Counted from the first letter of the stretch, positions 44,976-54,592 are shown. The stretch is DNA of 64,000 nt from Fischerella thermalis PCC 7521 (GCF_000317225.1 NZ_AJLL01000005.1:124001-188000); one strand, 5' to 3'. Made by a program: numbers and translations. The notes: generated by a model from the sequence alone, not told the origin.

Positions 44976-46160
44976 ATGAATAATCACAATCAAGAGGTTA
45001 TAGTATGCAACCATTGTGGCTATGATACCAATCCTGTTACAGCTACAAACTGTTTAAAATGCGGTCAACCGCTAGACGTTTTTCCAGCAAAAAAAGTTAA
45101 TAAATCTACCAAACCAGATTCCAAATTTTTGGGAGAATTGCTGCTCACACCTTGGGCAATTTGGCTTGGTTTTGGTCTGCTGTTTCTGCTGCTTAGTTGG
45201 TTAATCTTCTCGATTTTTGGCAATTTTAGCAGTCTGAATAATCCCAATGATACTAGAGTTGTCAATTCCCGCGGTAGCAATCAGAATATCCCCCCTGGTG
45301 TTAAACTTTACGATTCGATCAAAGATGTACCGAATGTACCTTCCGGCACATTTAACTATGGTGGTGGTAATACTTTTGCAGCTTTGACTGCTCAAGGCTT
45401 TCACGAAGCTATCACTAGATCTCACCCAAATTTTCGCCTCCGCTTCACCGAACCTAGAGACGGTAAATCTGGTGGCAAAAAGGGTGTGGCTATGGTGCTT
45501 GATAGCCAACTAAGCTTTACTCTGTACGGAGCATCCCTTGAGGATGAACACTATAACAAAGCTCTACAAAGAGGCTTTCAGATCAAGCAAGTACCAGTGG
45601 CTTTAGATATGTTTGTCTTCTTTACCCATAAAGATATCTCTATTCCTGGGCTTTCAATTGATCAACTGCAAGACATATACAAAGGTAAAATAACCAACTG
45701 GAAAGAAGTAGGAGGACCGGATTTAGCGATCGCACCTTTCGCAAGAGACCCAAAATCTACTAATTTATTAAACGAGCTTCTCGGAAAAGACGTAGATCAA
45801 CTCAGTTCTAAGGTACAGTTAGCCCGTGATTACACTGAGATAATTCGTAAGGTTGCTGCAACCCCTGGGGGAATTTCCTTTGGAGGAACTGGACCAATTC
45901 TTGGTCAAAAAACAATCCGCCCTCTTGCAATCGCTCAAGCTAATACCAAAGATTATGTGCAACCCTTTATAGATGATAACAAGCAGGTTAATACTACCGC
46001 ACTGCGCAATGCCTCTTACCCTATGACCCGACGCATGTTTATTGTGTATCGCCTTGATGACACGATCGATCAACTAGCTGGAGAAGCCTACGTCAATATG
46101 TTACTAACCAAAGAAGGTCAGCAGATTGTTGAAAAGGCTGGGTTAGTTCCCTTGCGCTGA
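44976..46160 (+). CDS. Zinc-ribbon, membrane-anchored phosphate-binding-like (PstS-type) protein
   Basis: The product has 394 residues from ATG 44976, with ttgggag just upstream; an in-frame TTG at 44964 is rejected because it overlaps that ribosome-binding site. The N-terminus is a zinc ribbon (VCNHCGYDTNP and NCLKCGQP, two CxxC pairs). One membrane helix follows at about 48-71 (WAIWLGFGLLFLLLSWLIF). The rest is a PstS-like type II periplasmic binding domain (FNYGGGNTFAAL, SIDQLQDIYKGKITNWKEVG, ISFGGTGPILG, MTRRMFIVYRLDD). The ribbon should be cytoplasmic and the binding domain outside. The ligand could be phosphate or another anion. It is not linked to the pst operon at 54-58 kb. Confidence 0.85.
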   Translation: MNNHNQEVIVCNHCGYDTNPVTATNCLKCGQPLDVFPAKKVNKSTKPDSKFLGELLLTPWAIWLGFGLLFLLLSWLIFSIFGNFSSLNNPNDTRVVNSRGSNQNIPPGVKLYDSIKDVPNVPSGTFNYGGGNTFAALTAQGFHEAITRSHPNFRLRFTEPRDGKSGGKKGVAMVLDSQLSFTLYGASLEDEHYNKALQRGFQIKQVPVALDMFVFFTHKDISIPGLSIDQLQDIYKGKITNWKEVGGPDLAIAPFARDPKSTNLLNELLGKDVDQLSSKVQLARDYTEIIRKVAATPGGISFGGTGPILGQKTIRPLAIAQANTKDYVQPFIDDNKQVNTTALRNASYPMTRRMFIVYRLDDTIDQLAGEAYVNMLLTKEGQQIVEKAGLVPLR

Positions 46161-46305
46161 CACACCTTTGGAGTGCTTTGTCAACTATAAATTTGCAAAG
46201 ACAAACGACTCGCAAACCACCATTTAATAATCATAGTGTGTTGCTTGGCTTCAAAAGAAATTCCCCAGAAATAAACAGATTTAGCTAGATTTAGGTGTAA
46301 ATTAG

Positions 46306-47922
46306 GTGATATCTAGAGTTTGGTCAAATTTTTTGCTGTTTAGCCCTGCTGTTGTGGTGGCAAGCTTTGCTGTTTTACCCTCAACAGTTTTAGCTGAAGT
46401 ATCTACAAATGAACAAGTTCAGCCAGAATTTACGGTCATAGCTGAACTTTCTCCAAATAATCAACCACAACTCAGTTCTGTTTCTCAGTTATCTGATGTA
46501 CAGCCTACAGATTGGGCGTTCCAAGCGCTACAATCCCTGGTAGAACGATATGGTTGTATTGCTGGCTACCCAAATGGTACGTACCGGGGCAATCGATCCA
46601 TGACGCGATACGAATTTGCTGCTGGTTTGAATGCTTGTTTAGAGCGAGTGAATGAACTTATTGCTAGCGCTACGAGTGATTTAGTGACGAAAGAGGATTT
46701 AGCCACACTGCAAAGACTGCAAGAGGAGTTCTCAGCAGAATTAGCGACACTGCGCGATCGCGTCGATGGGTTAGAAGCGCGCACAGCGGAACTAGAGTCA
46801 AATCAATTTTCTACCACTACAAAACTTAATGGTGAAGCGATATTTGTCGTAGCTGGTGTTTTTGGTGACAATGCAGCCGATCAAGATAACGATTCTGATA
46901 ACAACCCAGATTTGCAAGATAATATTATCTTCGCAGACCGTATGCGTCTGAACTTTGATACCAGCTTTATGGGTAAAGACCGTCTACGAGTCCGGTTGCA
47001 AGCCAGAAATATCACCGAATTTCAGGGTAACGTCACAGGTACTAGAATGACCCGTTTAGGTTTTGATGGCAATGAAGATAACGATGTTGAGTTAGATGAC
47101 TTGTACTATTACTTTCCCTTAGGGGATAAGGTAAGAGTCGCAATTTCTGCTGCGAATACAGAATTGAATCATCTTGTGGAAACCCTAAGTCCCTTTGAAA
47201 GTTCTGGTAATGGTAGTATTTCGCGTTTTGGAAGATTTAACCCTATCTACCGAACGGCTGGTAGTACTGGGTTAGTGGTCAATTATCAATTTAGCGATCG
47301 CGCCAGTCTCGACTTCGCCTATATGGTTCGCGATCCTGAAGATTCTAGTGGAGAAAACGGACTGTTCAACGGTAACTACGGCGCTGTGGCACAATTCATC
47401 TTTGAGCCAATCAATAATTTAAATCTAGGCTTGACTTATGTCCGCTCCTATAATGCAGGAGGTAGTAATAGTGGTGTCAACCTCACAGGTAGTACGGGTA
47501 GTACCAATGCAGTCAGACCTTTTGGTAATGTTTCTACCTCAGCAGATTCCTTTGGTCTAGAAACTAGCTGGCGCATCAGTCCTCAATTTACTCTTTCTGG
47601 TTGGTTAGCTTATTCATTGGCACGATCAGAAGTCAGCGATGATAGCGCAGATATCCTGAACTACGCTGTAACTTTGGCATTTCCAGACTTAGGAGGAAAA
47701 GGTAATTTAGCCGGGATCGTCTTCGGTATGCCACCAAAAGTTATAGAAAGTAGTCTGGTAAAAGATCAAGATACTTCTTTGCACATAGAAGGTTTTTATC
47801 GGTTGCAGGTTACAGATAATATTGCCATTACTCCTGGCTTATTTGTGATTACTAATCCAGAACATAATGACAATAACGACACTATATTTGTAGGAACAAT
47901 TCGGACTACCTTCAAGTTTTAA
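46306..47922 (+). CDS. SLH-domain outer-membrane porin (OprB/iron-uptake porin type)
   Basis: The product has 538 residues. A signal peptide (about 1-31, ending VLAE) is followed by one SLH domain (about 63-115; QPTDWAFQALQSLVERYGC, GNRSMTRYEFAAGLNACLE), which binds the peptidoglycan. A short coiled coil (about 125-165, LRDRVDGLEARTAELES) leads into a beta-rich barrel of about 370 residues ending in a Phe (TTFKF). This is the standard plan of cyanobacterial major porins. It starts at GTG 46306. Asp/Asn-rich loops (DNAADQDNDSDNNPD) may bind cations. The exact substrate is unknown. Confidence 0.9.
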   Translation: MISRVWSNFLLFSPAVVVASFAVLPSTVLAEVSTNEQVQPEFTVIAELSPNNQPQLSSVSQLSDVQPTDWAFQALQSLVERYGCIAGYPNGTYRGNRSMTRYEFAAGLNACLERVNELIASATSDLVTKEDLATLQRLQEEFSAELATLRDRVDGLEARTAELESNQFSTTTKLNGEAIFVVAGVFGDNAADQDNDSDNNPDLQDNIIFADRMRLNFDTSFMGKDRLRVRLQARNITEFQGNVTGTRMTRLGFDGNEDNDVELDDLYYYFPLGDKVRVAISAANTELNHLVETLSPFESSGNGSISRFGRFNPIYRTAGSTGLVVNYQFSDRASLDFAYMVRDPEDSSGENGLFNGNYGAVAQFIFEPINNLNLGLTYVRSYNAGGSNSGVNLTGSTGSTNAVRPFGNVSTSADSFGLETSWRISPQFTLSGWLAYSLARSEVSDDSADILNYAVTLAFPDLGGKGNLAGIVFGMPPKVIESSLVKDQDTSLHIEGFYRLQVTDNIAITPGLFVITNPEHNDNNDTIFVGTIRTTFKF

Positions 47923-48004
47923 GTCAGTTTGAGGATTGATCATATCTGTGAATGACTGTAGGTAATAGGTAATAGGAAAAACTAATTATCTATTACCCGA
48001 GCAA

Positions 48005-48787
48005 TTAATGCATACTTTCAGCAATCATGAATGCTCCCGTACCACCCAATACCCAAGCAATTAATTTGCGAAGATTGGAAGATTCAATCTTTTTAAGAGT
48101 TTTTGCTCCAATATAACTACCTAATAACGTTGTTGGTACAAGTGACAAAAGAAGTGGCCAATGCACTCCCAAAGTCAGCATACTAGCTGTTCCACCAGTA
48201 GCTAGAGTCAGAAAATTAATAGCTAAGTTCGTTCCCACTGCTTCCTTTGGCTCCATACCCAAAACTCTAATCATCGCAGGTAATCTGATACTAGCCAATC
48301 CTAGACCTACGATACCCGCTAGTAACCCCAAGCCAACTCCAATTCCTATTTCAATTAAGAAACGTTGGTGAGTTGAAAGTTTATCTTCACCTTGATTAGG
48401 TTTTTTAGGATTAGCTATCTGAAAGCTTGAGTAAATAAGTACAATTCCGATAACAACTTTTATCCAATCTGCTTGTATCCGAGCAAAGGCAAGTACACTG
48501 ATAATCGCACCGATTGCTGAGGGAATACCTATTGCACAGACTACCCGATAATTAACACGACCCTCCTTAATGTGATAATAGGTACCAGCACATGCGCCCA
48601 TAGCAGCAGTAGCTAGATTTGTACCTGTGGCAATACCTATTCCATTAGCAGTTGATTGTAAGGCATATACAATTAAAGGAAGCCGAATCTGACCTAACAT
48701 CAAGCCTACAGAAGCACCAAAAAAGCTTAAAACAAAGGAAACAATTCCAAGAATAATGATGATTGAATAATTATTGGCACTAAACAT
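48005..48787 (-). CDS. TauE/SafE-family sulfite-exporter-like membrane protein
   Basis: The product has 260 residues from ATG 48787 (MFSANNYSIIIILGIVSFVL). The frame is open to a TTG at 48889, but that codon lies inside a strong stem-loop and the added 34 residues look non-native. There are about eight membrane helices in two similar halves. Each half has the family motif: GTNLATAAMGACAG in the first and GTNLAINFLTLATGG in the second, with GLLAGIVGLGLASIRLP between. Members export sulfite or sulfur-containing organic anions. The gene follows a TauD-like dioxygenase gene on the same strand. TauD enzymes can release sulfite from sulfonates, so joint function is plausible. Confidence 0.85.
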   Translation of the reverse strand: MFSANNYSIIIILGIVSFVLSFFGASVGLMLGQIRLPLIVYALQSTANGIGIATGTNLATAAMGACAGTYYHIKEGRVNYRVVCAIGIPSAIGAIISVLAFARIQADWIKVVIGIVLIYSSFQIANPKKPNQGEDKLSTHQRFLIEIGIGVGLGLLAGIVGLGLASIRLPAMIRVLGMEPKEAVGTNLAINFLTLATGGTASMLTLGVHWPLLLSLVPTTLLGSYIGAKTLKKIESSNLRKLIAWVLGGTGAFMIAESMH

Positions 48788-48868
48788 TGATACACCCGAT
48801 TTATATTGAATATTCTTAATAGGCTTAATGAAGATTAAAATTTGTGCAAATTCATGAATCACAGGTAA

Positions 48869-48898
48869 TAATAGTGCTTGAGTATTCAAGCACTATTA
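48869..48898 (-). other. Strong stem-loop between dioxygenase and exporter genes
   Basis: taatagtgcttga and its exact complement tcaagcactatta form a 13-bp stem with a 4-base loop, 11 bases after the dioxygenase stop. There is no T run, so it is more likely an mRNA-processing or stability element (or a weak attenuator) than a terminator. Confidence 0.65.
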
Positions 48899-48909
48899 CT
48901 AATCAATTT

Positions 48910-49803
48910 TTAATTGCTTTCACTACTTAACGGCTTAGATTTTGGTATAAAACCAAGCTGAAAATAATGAGAATATTCGGAAACTCCGTTAAAGTGTAAT
49001 CTATTTAGTTTGCGAAATTCATTTTCTGGGAAAGATGTTCTTCCGTGTAGAACACTCGCATTATCAAGTATAATAATTTGATGAGGTTGAAGTTGAAAAA
49101 TTAATTGATTATTAGTATCGTTGACATAGTTTTTAATCAGATTGTAAGCCCTTTCTACTTGTGGTGGAATCGCAACTGAGATGATTGCATCTGCCCTAAA
49201 ACACATGAACATTCTGTCTTCGTACTCTGTAAATATTGCTCGTTTACCTGTTTGATCTCCTCTGGTTATAGTCAATGGATAATTGAACAAATTCTGTAAT
49301 TCTTCAGGATAGTTATTTCTTAAATATTCATAGACAGTTTCAGCATAAATGATTTGAGATAGTCCTCCTGTTTTAGAGGGAACTTCACACTGCATAGCAA
49401 CAATTTTAGGAGGTTCCATTTCAAAAGAGCCGTCTGTATGCATGAAATGGGTTATATTACTTGTAGCTACGTAAGTTTTAGCAAGGGAAGAGTCGCGTAA
49501 GTTTTCAATTGTACTAATACCGTTAGGAGCAGAAAGCCTATGTTTCTTGATGGAGCCAAAATACTTTTGTAAAGCTAACAAGTTTTCTTGCAGATTCGGG
49601 ATTGGTTCACATTCCAAAATGACAAATTTAAACTTATTAAATATTTCAAACAACCTTTGTAAATCTGAATTGGAAATTTCTGCAACTTTGCTAATTTTTA
49701 TTGTTAACTGGTTAAGATCGAGTTTAGTAGCATCAAGAATTTCTTCGTTGTGTAAATTTACGTCCAATTTGTACTGGTCTGCGTTGATATTATTTGTGAG
49801 CAT
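48910..49803 (-). CDS. TauD/TfdA-family Fe(II)/2-oxoglutarate dioxygenase
   Basis: The product has 297 residues. The iron ligands are His and Asp in ITHFMHTDGSFE (about 117-128) and the distal His in ASVLHGRTSFPE (about 254-265); an Arg in NEFRKLNRLHFNG would bind 2-oxoglutarate. These enzymes hydroxylate substrates such as taurine, or act in peptide and secondary-metabolite tailoring. The first 60 residues are variable. It starts at ATG 49803, preceded by ggagatctaaga. The next gene downstream is a TauE-like exporter, which favours a sulfonate-type substrate, but the family is too broad for certainty. Confidence 0.85.
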   Translation of the reverse strand: MLTNNINADQYKLDVNLHNEEILDATKLDLNQLTIKISKVAEISNSDLQRLFEIFNKFKFVILECEPIPNLQENLLALQKYFGSIKKHRLSAPNGISTIENLRDSSLAKTYVATSNITHFMHTDGSFEMEPPKIVAMQCEVPSKTGGLSQIIYAETVYEYLRNNYPEELQNLFNYPLTITRGDQTGKRAIFTEYEDRMFMCFRADAIISVAIPPQVERAYNLIKNYVNDTNNQLIFQLQPHQIIILDNASVLHGRTSFPENEFRKLNRLHFNGVSEYSHYFQLGFIPKSKPLSSESN

Positions 49804-50463
49804 TCTTAGATCTCCTTGTTTAGATGCACTTGTTTAGATTTCAGAATGAAATTACCTTCACAACACAAATGGATAAATCTTAGCAGTATGCTTGCAAATT
49901 AGAATTCTGGTTAAAAGTCAGGACTTAAGATTGTTGATTCTCTGCATAAATAGTCATTTTGTTGTTGCTTTTATTGGAACTAAAATCCGTAGCAGTGAAA
50001 ATAAATAAGCGAATTCATAAGCTTGGATTTTGCACCAAATTGATTATCCATCAGGAAATAAATTCTCACCCCTCAAGCGTATAATTCCTATAATTCAATA
50101 AATAAATTTCTTGATAATATTTGGTCACTCAGTATTAATTTAAAAGTCCTTGATTTAGCGATCAAAACCCATAAAAATAATGTGGCTTTATCGCACATAT
50201 CCTTGCTTAGTACAGTTTTATACTTAAATCGGTGCAAGCTTTAACCTTAGAGAAAGTTTACAGGTATATATTTTCGGAGTTAGCCGACTCCCAGGTATAA
50301 AAATTCAAGCTTTACTTTTTCGGAATCAATAGCTTTTAATTCTTCTTTTCATGAAGTCTTGCTATCCACAACGTAAACTTCTACAGACTTAGGAAGTTAT
50401 TCTCGAATATGAAAGTCTTGTGGATAATATATGGGAGCAAATGCTAATATGGTTAAACACTAT
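49804..50463. other. Intergenic region upstream of the dioxygenase gene
   Basis: An AT-rich stretch of 660 bases without a supportable gene, hairpin or known repeat. The dioxygenase promoter should lie in its left part. Confidence 0.35.
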
Positions 50464-50604
50464 TTAGGTCAGAAATAACCAATAGTTCAGGTAACCAATA
50501 TTATAGTTGCAAAAAAAGTAGTATGTGCGCACCAAATCTTTTTCTGTTCCAGAACTAGCATTCACTAGTCGTGCAAGCACACTTTTAATAACAGTCGTGG
50601 GCAT
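50464..50604 (-). CDS. Candidate 46-residue ORF of unknown function
   Basis: ATG 50604 is preceded by a good ribosome-binding site (gggagg, 8 bases upstream) and opens 46 codons: MPTTVIKSVLARLVNASSGT, then an aromatic-rich C-terminus (YYFFCNYNIGYLNYWLFLT). I do not recognise it. Codon use is not clearly different from its surroundings. The frame extends upstream to 50673, but the SD-linked ATG is the better start. It could be a chance ORF in a long AT-rich gap. Confidence 0.3.
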   Translation of the reverse strand: MPTTVIKSVLARLVNASSGTEKDLVRTYYFFCNYNIGYLNYWLFLT

Positions 50605-50951
50605 TATCACATCCTCCCGCTGTTTTGCATCCCCTGAATTAAGTTTAGAAACTTTTCTTCGTTCTACCCACAACCTAGTTCAATAAATTGTGCATTTTCA
50701 AAACCTTACACTTTGGCTTGGGCATGAGTAGTAGAAAAGAGTATTATTTTTCTTCCTCTAAAACTATAGACTGATCAAGCAAATAAAGCAATACATTAAT
50801 CTCTAAAAGAGTTATTTAGATAAATTACATAATACTGACATTTTTAAATATTTATTTTATCTATCACCTGTTGAGTAAAATGAGAATTCACGACCGCTTA
50901 CACATCACTCTCAAATTTACTACCACCAAAAGGGAGATTAATTGAGGCGAA

Positions 50952-51797
50952 ATGCCAACACAGAAGTCAAAACAACTATCTCAACAAACCGAAATCGGCT
51001 GGTCTTTGGATCAGCGAGATCCAGAATTTATCAAATTTTTGATGCCTTTTTGGGAGTGGCTGTATAAATACTATTTTCGAGTCCAGACTAGTGGCTGGGA
51101 AAATATACCCAGCAACGAAAAAGTTTTATTCGTAGGTTCCCATAATGGCGGACTCGCTGCTCCCGACACCCATATGATGGTCTACGACTGGTTTAAACGC
51201 TTCGGTGTGGAAAAACCAATCTACGGTTTGATGCATCCCACGGTTTGGAAAGAGTTCCCCACTGTAGCACAAGCTGCTGCTAAAGTTGGAGCCATCATTG
51301 CTCATCCGAAAATGGCGATCGCAGCTTTGCGTTCCGGAGCCAGCGTACTCGTCTATCCTGGTGGCGCAGAAGATCTGTTTCGACCTTATTCTTTGCGTAA
51401 TCAAATCTACTTTGCTGAACGCCAAGGCTTTATCAAACTAGCACTACGAGAAAAAGTGCCCATAGTACCACTCATTTCTACTGGCGCTCATGAGACACTG
51501 ATTGTTCTGGCTGAGCGTTACGACTTAGCCCAGCAATTACATCAATGGGGAATCCCTTGGCTATTTGGGATCGACCCGGTTGTCTTTCCCATTTATTTAG
51601 GTTTACCCTGGGGATTGTCGTTAGGACCTTTACCTAATATTCCTTTACCAGTACCCATCCGCACACGAGTTTGTCCACCAATAGTTTTTGAACACTATGG
51701 TAGAGAAGCAGCGTGCGATCGCGATTATGTCAACGCTTGCTACGAACTTGTCCGTGGTCAAATGCAGCAAGAGTTGGATAATTTGGTTAAGCAGTAA
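50952..51797 (+). CDS. Lysophospholipid/diacylglycerol acyltransferase-like protein
   Basis: The product has 281 residues. The acyltransferase block 1 appears as FVGSHNGGLAAPD (about 54-66), a variant of HxxxxD with HNGGLAAPD. Block 3 appears as VLVYPGGAEDLFRP (about 134-147), and PIVPLISTGAHET (about 171-183) resembles block 4. The general plan matches plant DGAT/MGAT-like and cyanobacterial LPLAT proteins, which transfer acyl chains to glycerolipids or other hydrophobic alcohols. The N-terminal helices (about 28-45) are amphipathic, so peripheral or monotopic membrane binding is likely. It starts at ATG 50952. The acceptor is not deducible. Confidence 0.8.
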   Translation: MPTQKSKQLSQQTEIGWSLDQRDPEFIKFLMPFWEWLYKYYFRVQTSGWENIPSNEKVLFVGSHNGGLAAPDTHMMVYDWFKRFGVEKPIYGLMHPTVWKEFPTVAQAAAKVGAIIAHPKMAIAALRSGASVLVYPGGAEDLFRPYSLRNQIYFAERQGFIKLALREKVPIVPLISTGAHETLIVLAERYDLAQQLHQWGIPWLFGIDPVVFPIYLGLPWGLSLGPLPNIPLPVPIRTRVCPPIVFEHYGREAACDRDYVNACYELVRGQMQQELDNLVKQ

Positions 51798-51908
51798 TTA
51801 AGTGATAGTAGACTTCTTGAACATTGAAAGCGATCGCCTGTAGTTGCATTCATTGTCGGGCGATCGCAAAATTTATCTTGAGTTTGGCTATCCGGTAATT
51901 CGGGGATT

Positions 51909-52790
51909 TTATCTGGGCTGTTGGACTGGCTGTTGGACTGGTTGAGAAGTTTGTAAAGGGTTGAATAAAGAGTTAACCGCATTCTGGGGTAACTTAATTA
52001 ATGGATCAGCTAAAAAACCAAGGCTAGAGCTAAAAGAAGATACTAATTGATTTAATTGCCCAGCAGATAAATTTTTAGCTGCTTGCTGAATACCAATACC
52101 GATTTTATCCAAAGCAAAGGCAGCAACTAAGCGCACAGCTTGACTGGGGTCTGTCAAACTAGTGAGTAAAGCAGGAGCTGCACCTTTAGCTTGATCGCCA
52201 AGACAGCCGAGAGTTGCACCAGCAAAAAAGCGAACCAGTTCGTCTTTATCTTGCAAACCTCCAATCAGTGCAGGTAGAACAGATGTTGGATTGGACACAA
52301 AACATCTACCTGCATTTGATTGGACTTTGGGCTGAGCATTCACTTGAGCCTGTGGTTGAACCTGTGGTTGGACGTTTGGTTGACCTAGTTGTTGCACCTG
52401 CTGTTGTAGCTGTGGATTTTGATTTTGCAAGGCTTGAAGAATACCGGGAACCGCAGCAGCAGCATCTGAGCGTATTTGTGGATTATTGCCCTGTAACCCT
52501 TGAATTAAAATAGGTATTGCAGAACTTGCATCAAAGCCTGCTGGCGCTTGTTTGCCTTGTAACACCTGAATTAACACTGGTACAGCCGCAGCACCAAGAT
52601 TAGCACTAGGTTGAGAATTACCCTTGAGGGGTACAGTTACTCTAATATCTTGTCCATTCGCCTGCTGCGCCCAGCTAGCACTGGTGATCAATAACGGTGA
52701 AGACAAACACAATAAGCCAACTGTTGCTTGGGAGATCATCGCATTCCAACGAACTCGAATCGGGAATTTTGAATGAAGAGATTTAATCAT
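51909..52790 (-). CDS. Secreted HEAT-repeat-like protein
   Basis: The product has 293 residues. A signal peptide (about 1-41, ending SASWA) precedes helical repeats of the HEAT type: AAVPVLIQVLQG, SAIPILIQGLQG, AAVPGILQALQN, SVLPALIGGLQDKDELVRFF and APALLTSLTDPSQAVRLVAA, with alternating LxxxL patterns. A Gln/Pro/Val-rich low-complexity segment (about 120-160, PQVQPQAQVNAQPKVQ) splits the repeats, and a short QPVQQP tail ends the protein. HEAT repeats act as binding scaffolds. The partner is unknown. It converges with the acyltransferase gene. Confidence 0.75.
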   Translation of the reverse strand: MIKSLHSKFPIRVRWNAMISQATVGLLCLSSPLLITSASWAQQANGQDIRVTVPLKGNSQPSANLGAAAVPVLIQVLQGKQAPAGFDASSAIPILIQGLQGNNPQIRSDAAAAVPGILQALQNQNPQLQQQVQQLGQPNVQPQVQPQAQVNAQPKVQSNAGRCFVSNPTSVLPALIGGLQDKDELVRFFAGATLGCLGDQAKGAAPALLTSLTDPSQAVRLVAAFALDKIGIGIQQAAKNLSAGQLNQLVSSFSSSLGFLADPLIKLPQNAVNSLFNPLQTSQPVQQPVQQPR

Positions 52791-53066
52791 GGGTGTAGGT
52801 AAATAGGTTCATTTGCCAGATGAATACATCAGTGATGATCACGATTACGAAAATCACCCAAGATATAACCAAAAATTTTTAGTGCAAGACAACAAACACA
52901 GATAAATCATCCGTGTGCATCGCCTTGCACGGTGTTCGTTGATCTAAAAAAATAAATTCTTGCGAATCTTCCACTTAACTTTACACAGTTTTACAAAATT
53001 ATTGCGTAAAAAAATCTCCCAGAAGTGTAGCAATATAAAGAAGCAACTATAAATAATGCTATAAAA

Positions 53067-53906
53067 ATGAGACTAAAATTATCAGGTCAAGTATTGACAG
53101 GGGTTGTAGGGTTCTGTGGAATTGCTATATTGACTTTGACCGCATCTGTAGTACCTGCTAATGCTAAACAGATAACCAGCCCCAGAATAGAACAAGCTGC
53201 AACCACCAAAGCAGATGACTTTTACAATCAGGGAGTCAATAAGTATAATCAAGGAGATTTAGAAGGTGCGATCGCAGCTTTTTCCGCAGCCATTGGACTT
53301 GATCCTAATGATGCGATCGCTTATGTGAACCGGGGCTATACCCGCTACGATTTAGGAGACAAACAAGGAGCAATAGAGGACTTTACCGCAGCAATTCGCC
53401 TCAACCCTCGTGATCCTGTCGCCTATGTCAATCGCGGATACAGCCGTTATGACTTGGGAAACAGCCAAAGCGCCATACAGGACTATAACAGAGCTATTAA
53501 TCTTGATCCTAATTATGCTCTTGCCTACTACAACCGAGGTCTTGCCCGCAATGATTTAGGAGACAAAAAAGGAGCTCTAGAAGACTATAGCACAGCAATT
53601 CGTCTTAACCCAAATGATGCTCTTGCCTATGTGGGTCGAGGGAATGTCCGTGATGAGCAGGGAGATCACAAGGGAGCGATCGAAGACTATAATCAAGCAG
53701 TGCGTCTCAATCCCAATGAAGCTTTTGCTTATTACAACCGGGGTGTAACTCGTTATAATCAGGCAGACTACTTTGGGGCAATAGAGGACTTTGAAAAAGC
53801 CGCAGACCTATTTTTACGACAAGGAAATACTACACAGTATCAACAAGTTTTAGAACTGCTTACTAAAATTGAACACCAGACAGGTGAAACTTTGGTTTCT
53901 ATTTGA
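53067..53906 (+). CDS. Exported tetratricopeptide-repeat protein
   Basis: The product has 279 residues. A signal peptide (about 1-33, ending ANA) is followed by six consecutive 34-residue TPR units starting near residue 50 (DFYNQGVNKYNQGDLEGAI, then units of the type AYVNRGYTRYDLGDKQGAI). The units are very similar to each other, suggesting recent internal duplication. TPR arrays mediate protein contacts in the periplasm or at membranes. No catalytic part is present. It starts at ATG 53067. It stands alone, and its target is not deducible. Confidence 0.88.
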   Translation: MRLKLSGQVLTGVVGFCGIAILTLTASVVPANAKQITSPRIEQAATTKADDFYNQGVNKYNQGDLEGAIAAFSAAIGLDPNDAIAYVNRGYTRYDLGDKQGAIEDFTAAIRLNPRDPVAYVNRGYSRYDLGNSQSAIQDYNRAINLDPNYALAYYNRGLARNDLGDKKGALEDYSTAIRLNPNDALAYVGRGNVRDEQGDHKGAIEDYNQAVRLNPNEAFAYYNRGVTRYNQADYFGAIEDFEKAADLFLRQGNTTQYQQVLELLTKIEHQTGETLVSI

Positions 53907-53998
53907 TAGATAAATAACCCAGAGGATCGCAAAGGAAACGCAACCAGACGCAGAGTTTTTTCACCACGAATTGCTGAACTCTATAATTCTCTTATACT

Positions 53999-54090
53999 AA
54001 TTCCGGCTAATTGGTCATGATATAAAGCTGGGGTATTGCGTGTAGTAATATCCCAATTACCCATTACCAATTACCAATTACCGACCCCAA
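53999..54090 (-). repeat. Truncated family B element
   Basis: aattccggctaattggtcatgatat matches the right end of the elements at 18257-18373 and 37449-37576 in reverse orientation. cccattaccaattaccaattaccg gives the internal core. The other end is missing. Confidence 0.5.
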
Positions 54091-54118
54091 GGAATAATAC
54101 AAGTGTTCCAGCGGGATA

Positions 54119-54427
54119 TTATTTTTCTATTGCAACACTGTCTTTTTTAGAGTAACACTCCCTTGTTGCGTATACGCTAATGATACTGTCACCAATTATA
54201 AAAAATGTACCTTCTTGCTCGTCTTTAGAAAACTGCAAATGCGGATATTTTTGAGTCAGTTCTTCCACGGTCATAGCCTTAGTTCTTTGATAATTTGCTT
54301 GTAGATGCTTGAGATTGACAATAATATGATTGCGATGTGCTTCTAAAATTGTGAGCAGTTCTAACAAAGATATTGTGTTATTATCTTGAGAAGACATAAT
54401 ATGATTTTTGGCAGATTTTTTTGCCAT
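54119..54427 (-). CDS. Small hypothetical protein
   Basis: The product has 102 residues starting at ATG 54427 (MAKKSAKNHIMSSQDNN). Charged and helical, with LLELLTILEAHRNHIIVNLK and VEELTQKYPHLQFSKDEQEG, it has no membrane segment, Cys cluster or enzyme motif that I recognise. A later ATG (residue 11) is an alternative start. It lies between the TPR gene and the pst operon, with repeat elements on both sides. Nothing in the context points to a function. Confidence 0.5.
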   Translation of the reverse strand: MAKKSAKNHIMSSQDNNTISLLELLTILEAHRNHIIVNLKHLQANYQRTKAMTVEELTQKYPHLQFSKDEQEGTFFIIGDSIISVYATRECYSKKDSVAIEK

Positions 54428-54489
54428 GACTAACCTACCCTGGTTTATTTAAATATGAATTTTAATAAGATGTGAGTGCTTAATACCAA

Positions 54490-54592
54490 TTTGCACTTAA
54501 CATCAAAAACGAACCACCAAGACGCCAAGAACGCCAAGGATTGAGTTTTTCAATTAAGAGAAAAAATAAAATCATCCTGCAAATATGCAACA
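54490..54592. mobile_element. Divergent MITE-like element, family A
   Basis: ccaagacgccaagaacgccaagg, gagtttttcaatt, gagaaaaaataaaatcatcc and gcaaatatgcaac match the 112-bp element in the rhodanese gene at most positions. The left end is poorly preserved. caatttgca occurs next to both ends (about 54486-54494 and 54593-54601), a possible 9-bp target duplication. Confidence 0.55.
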
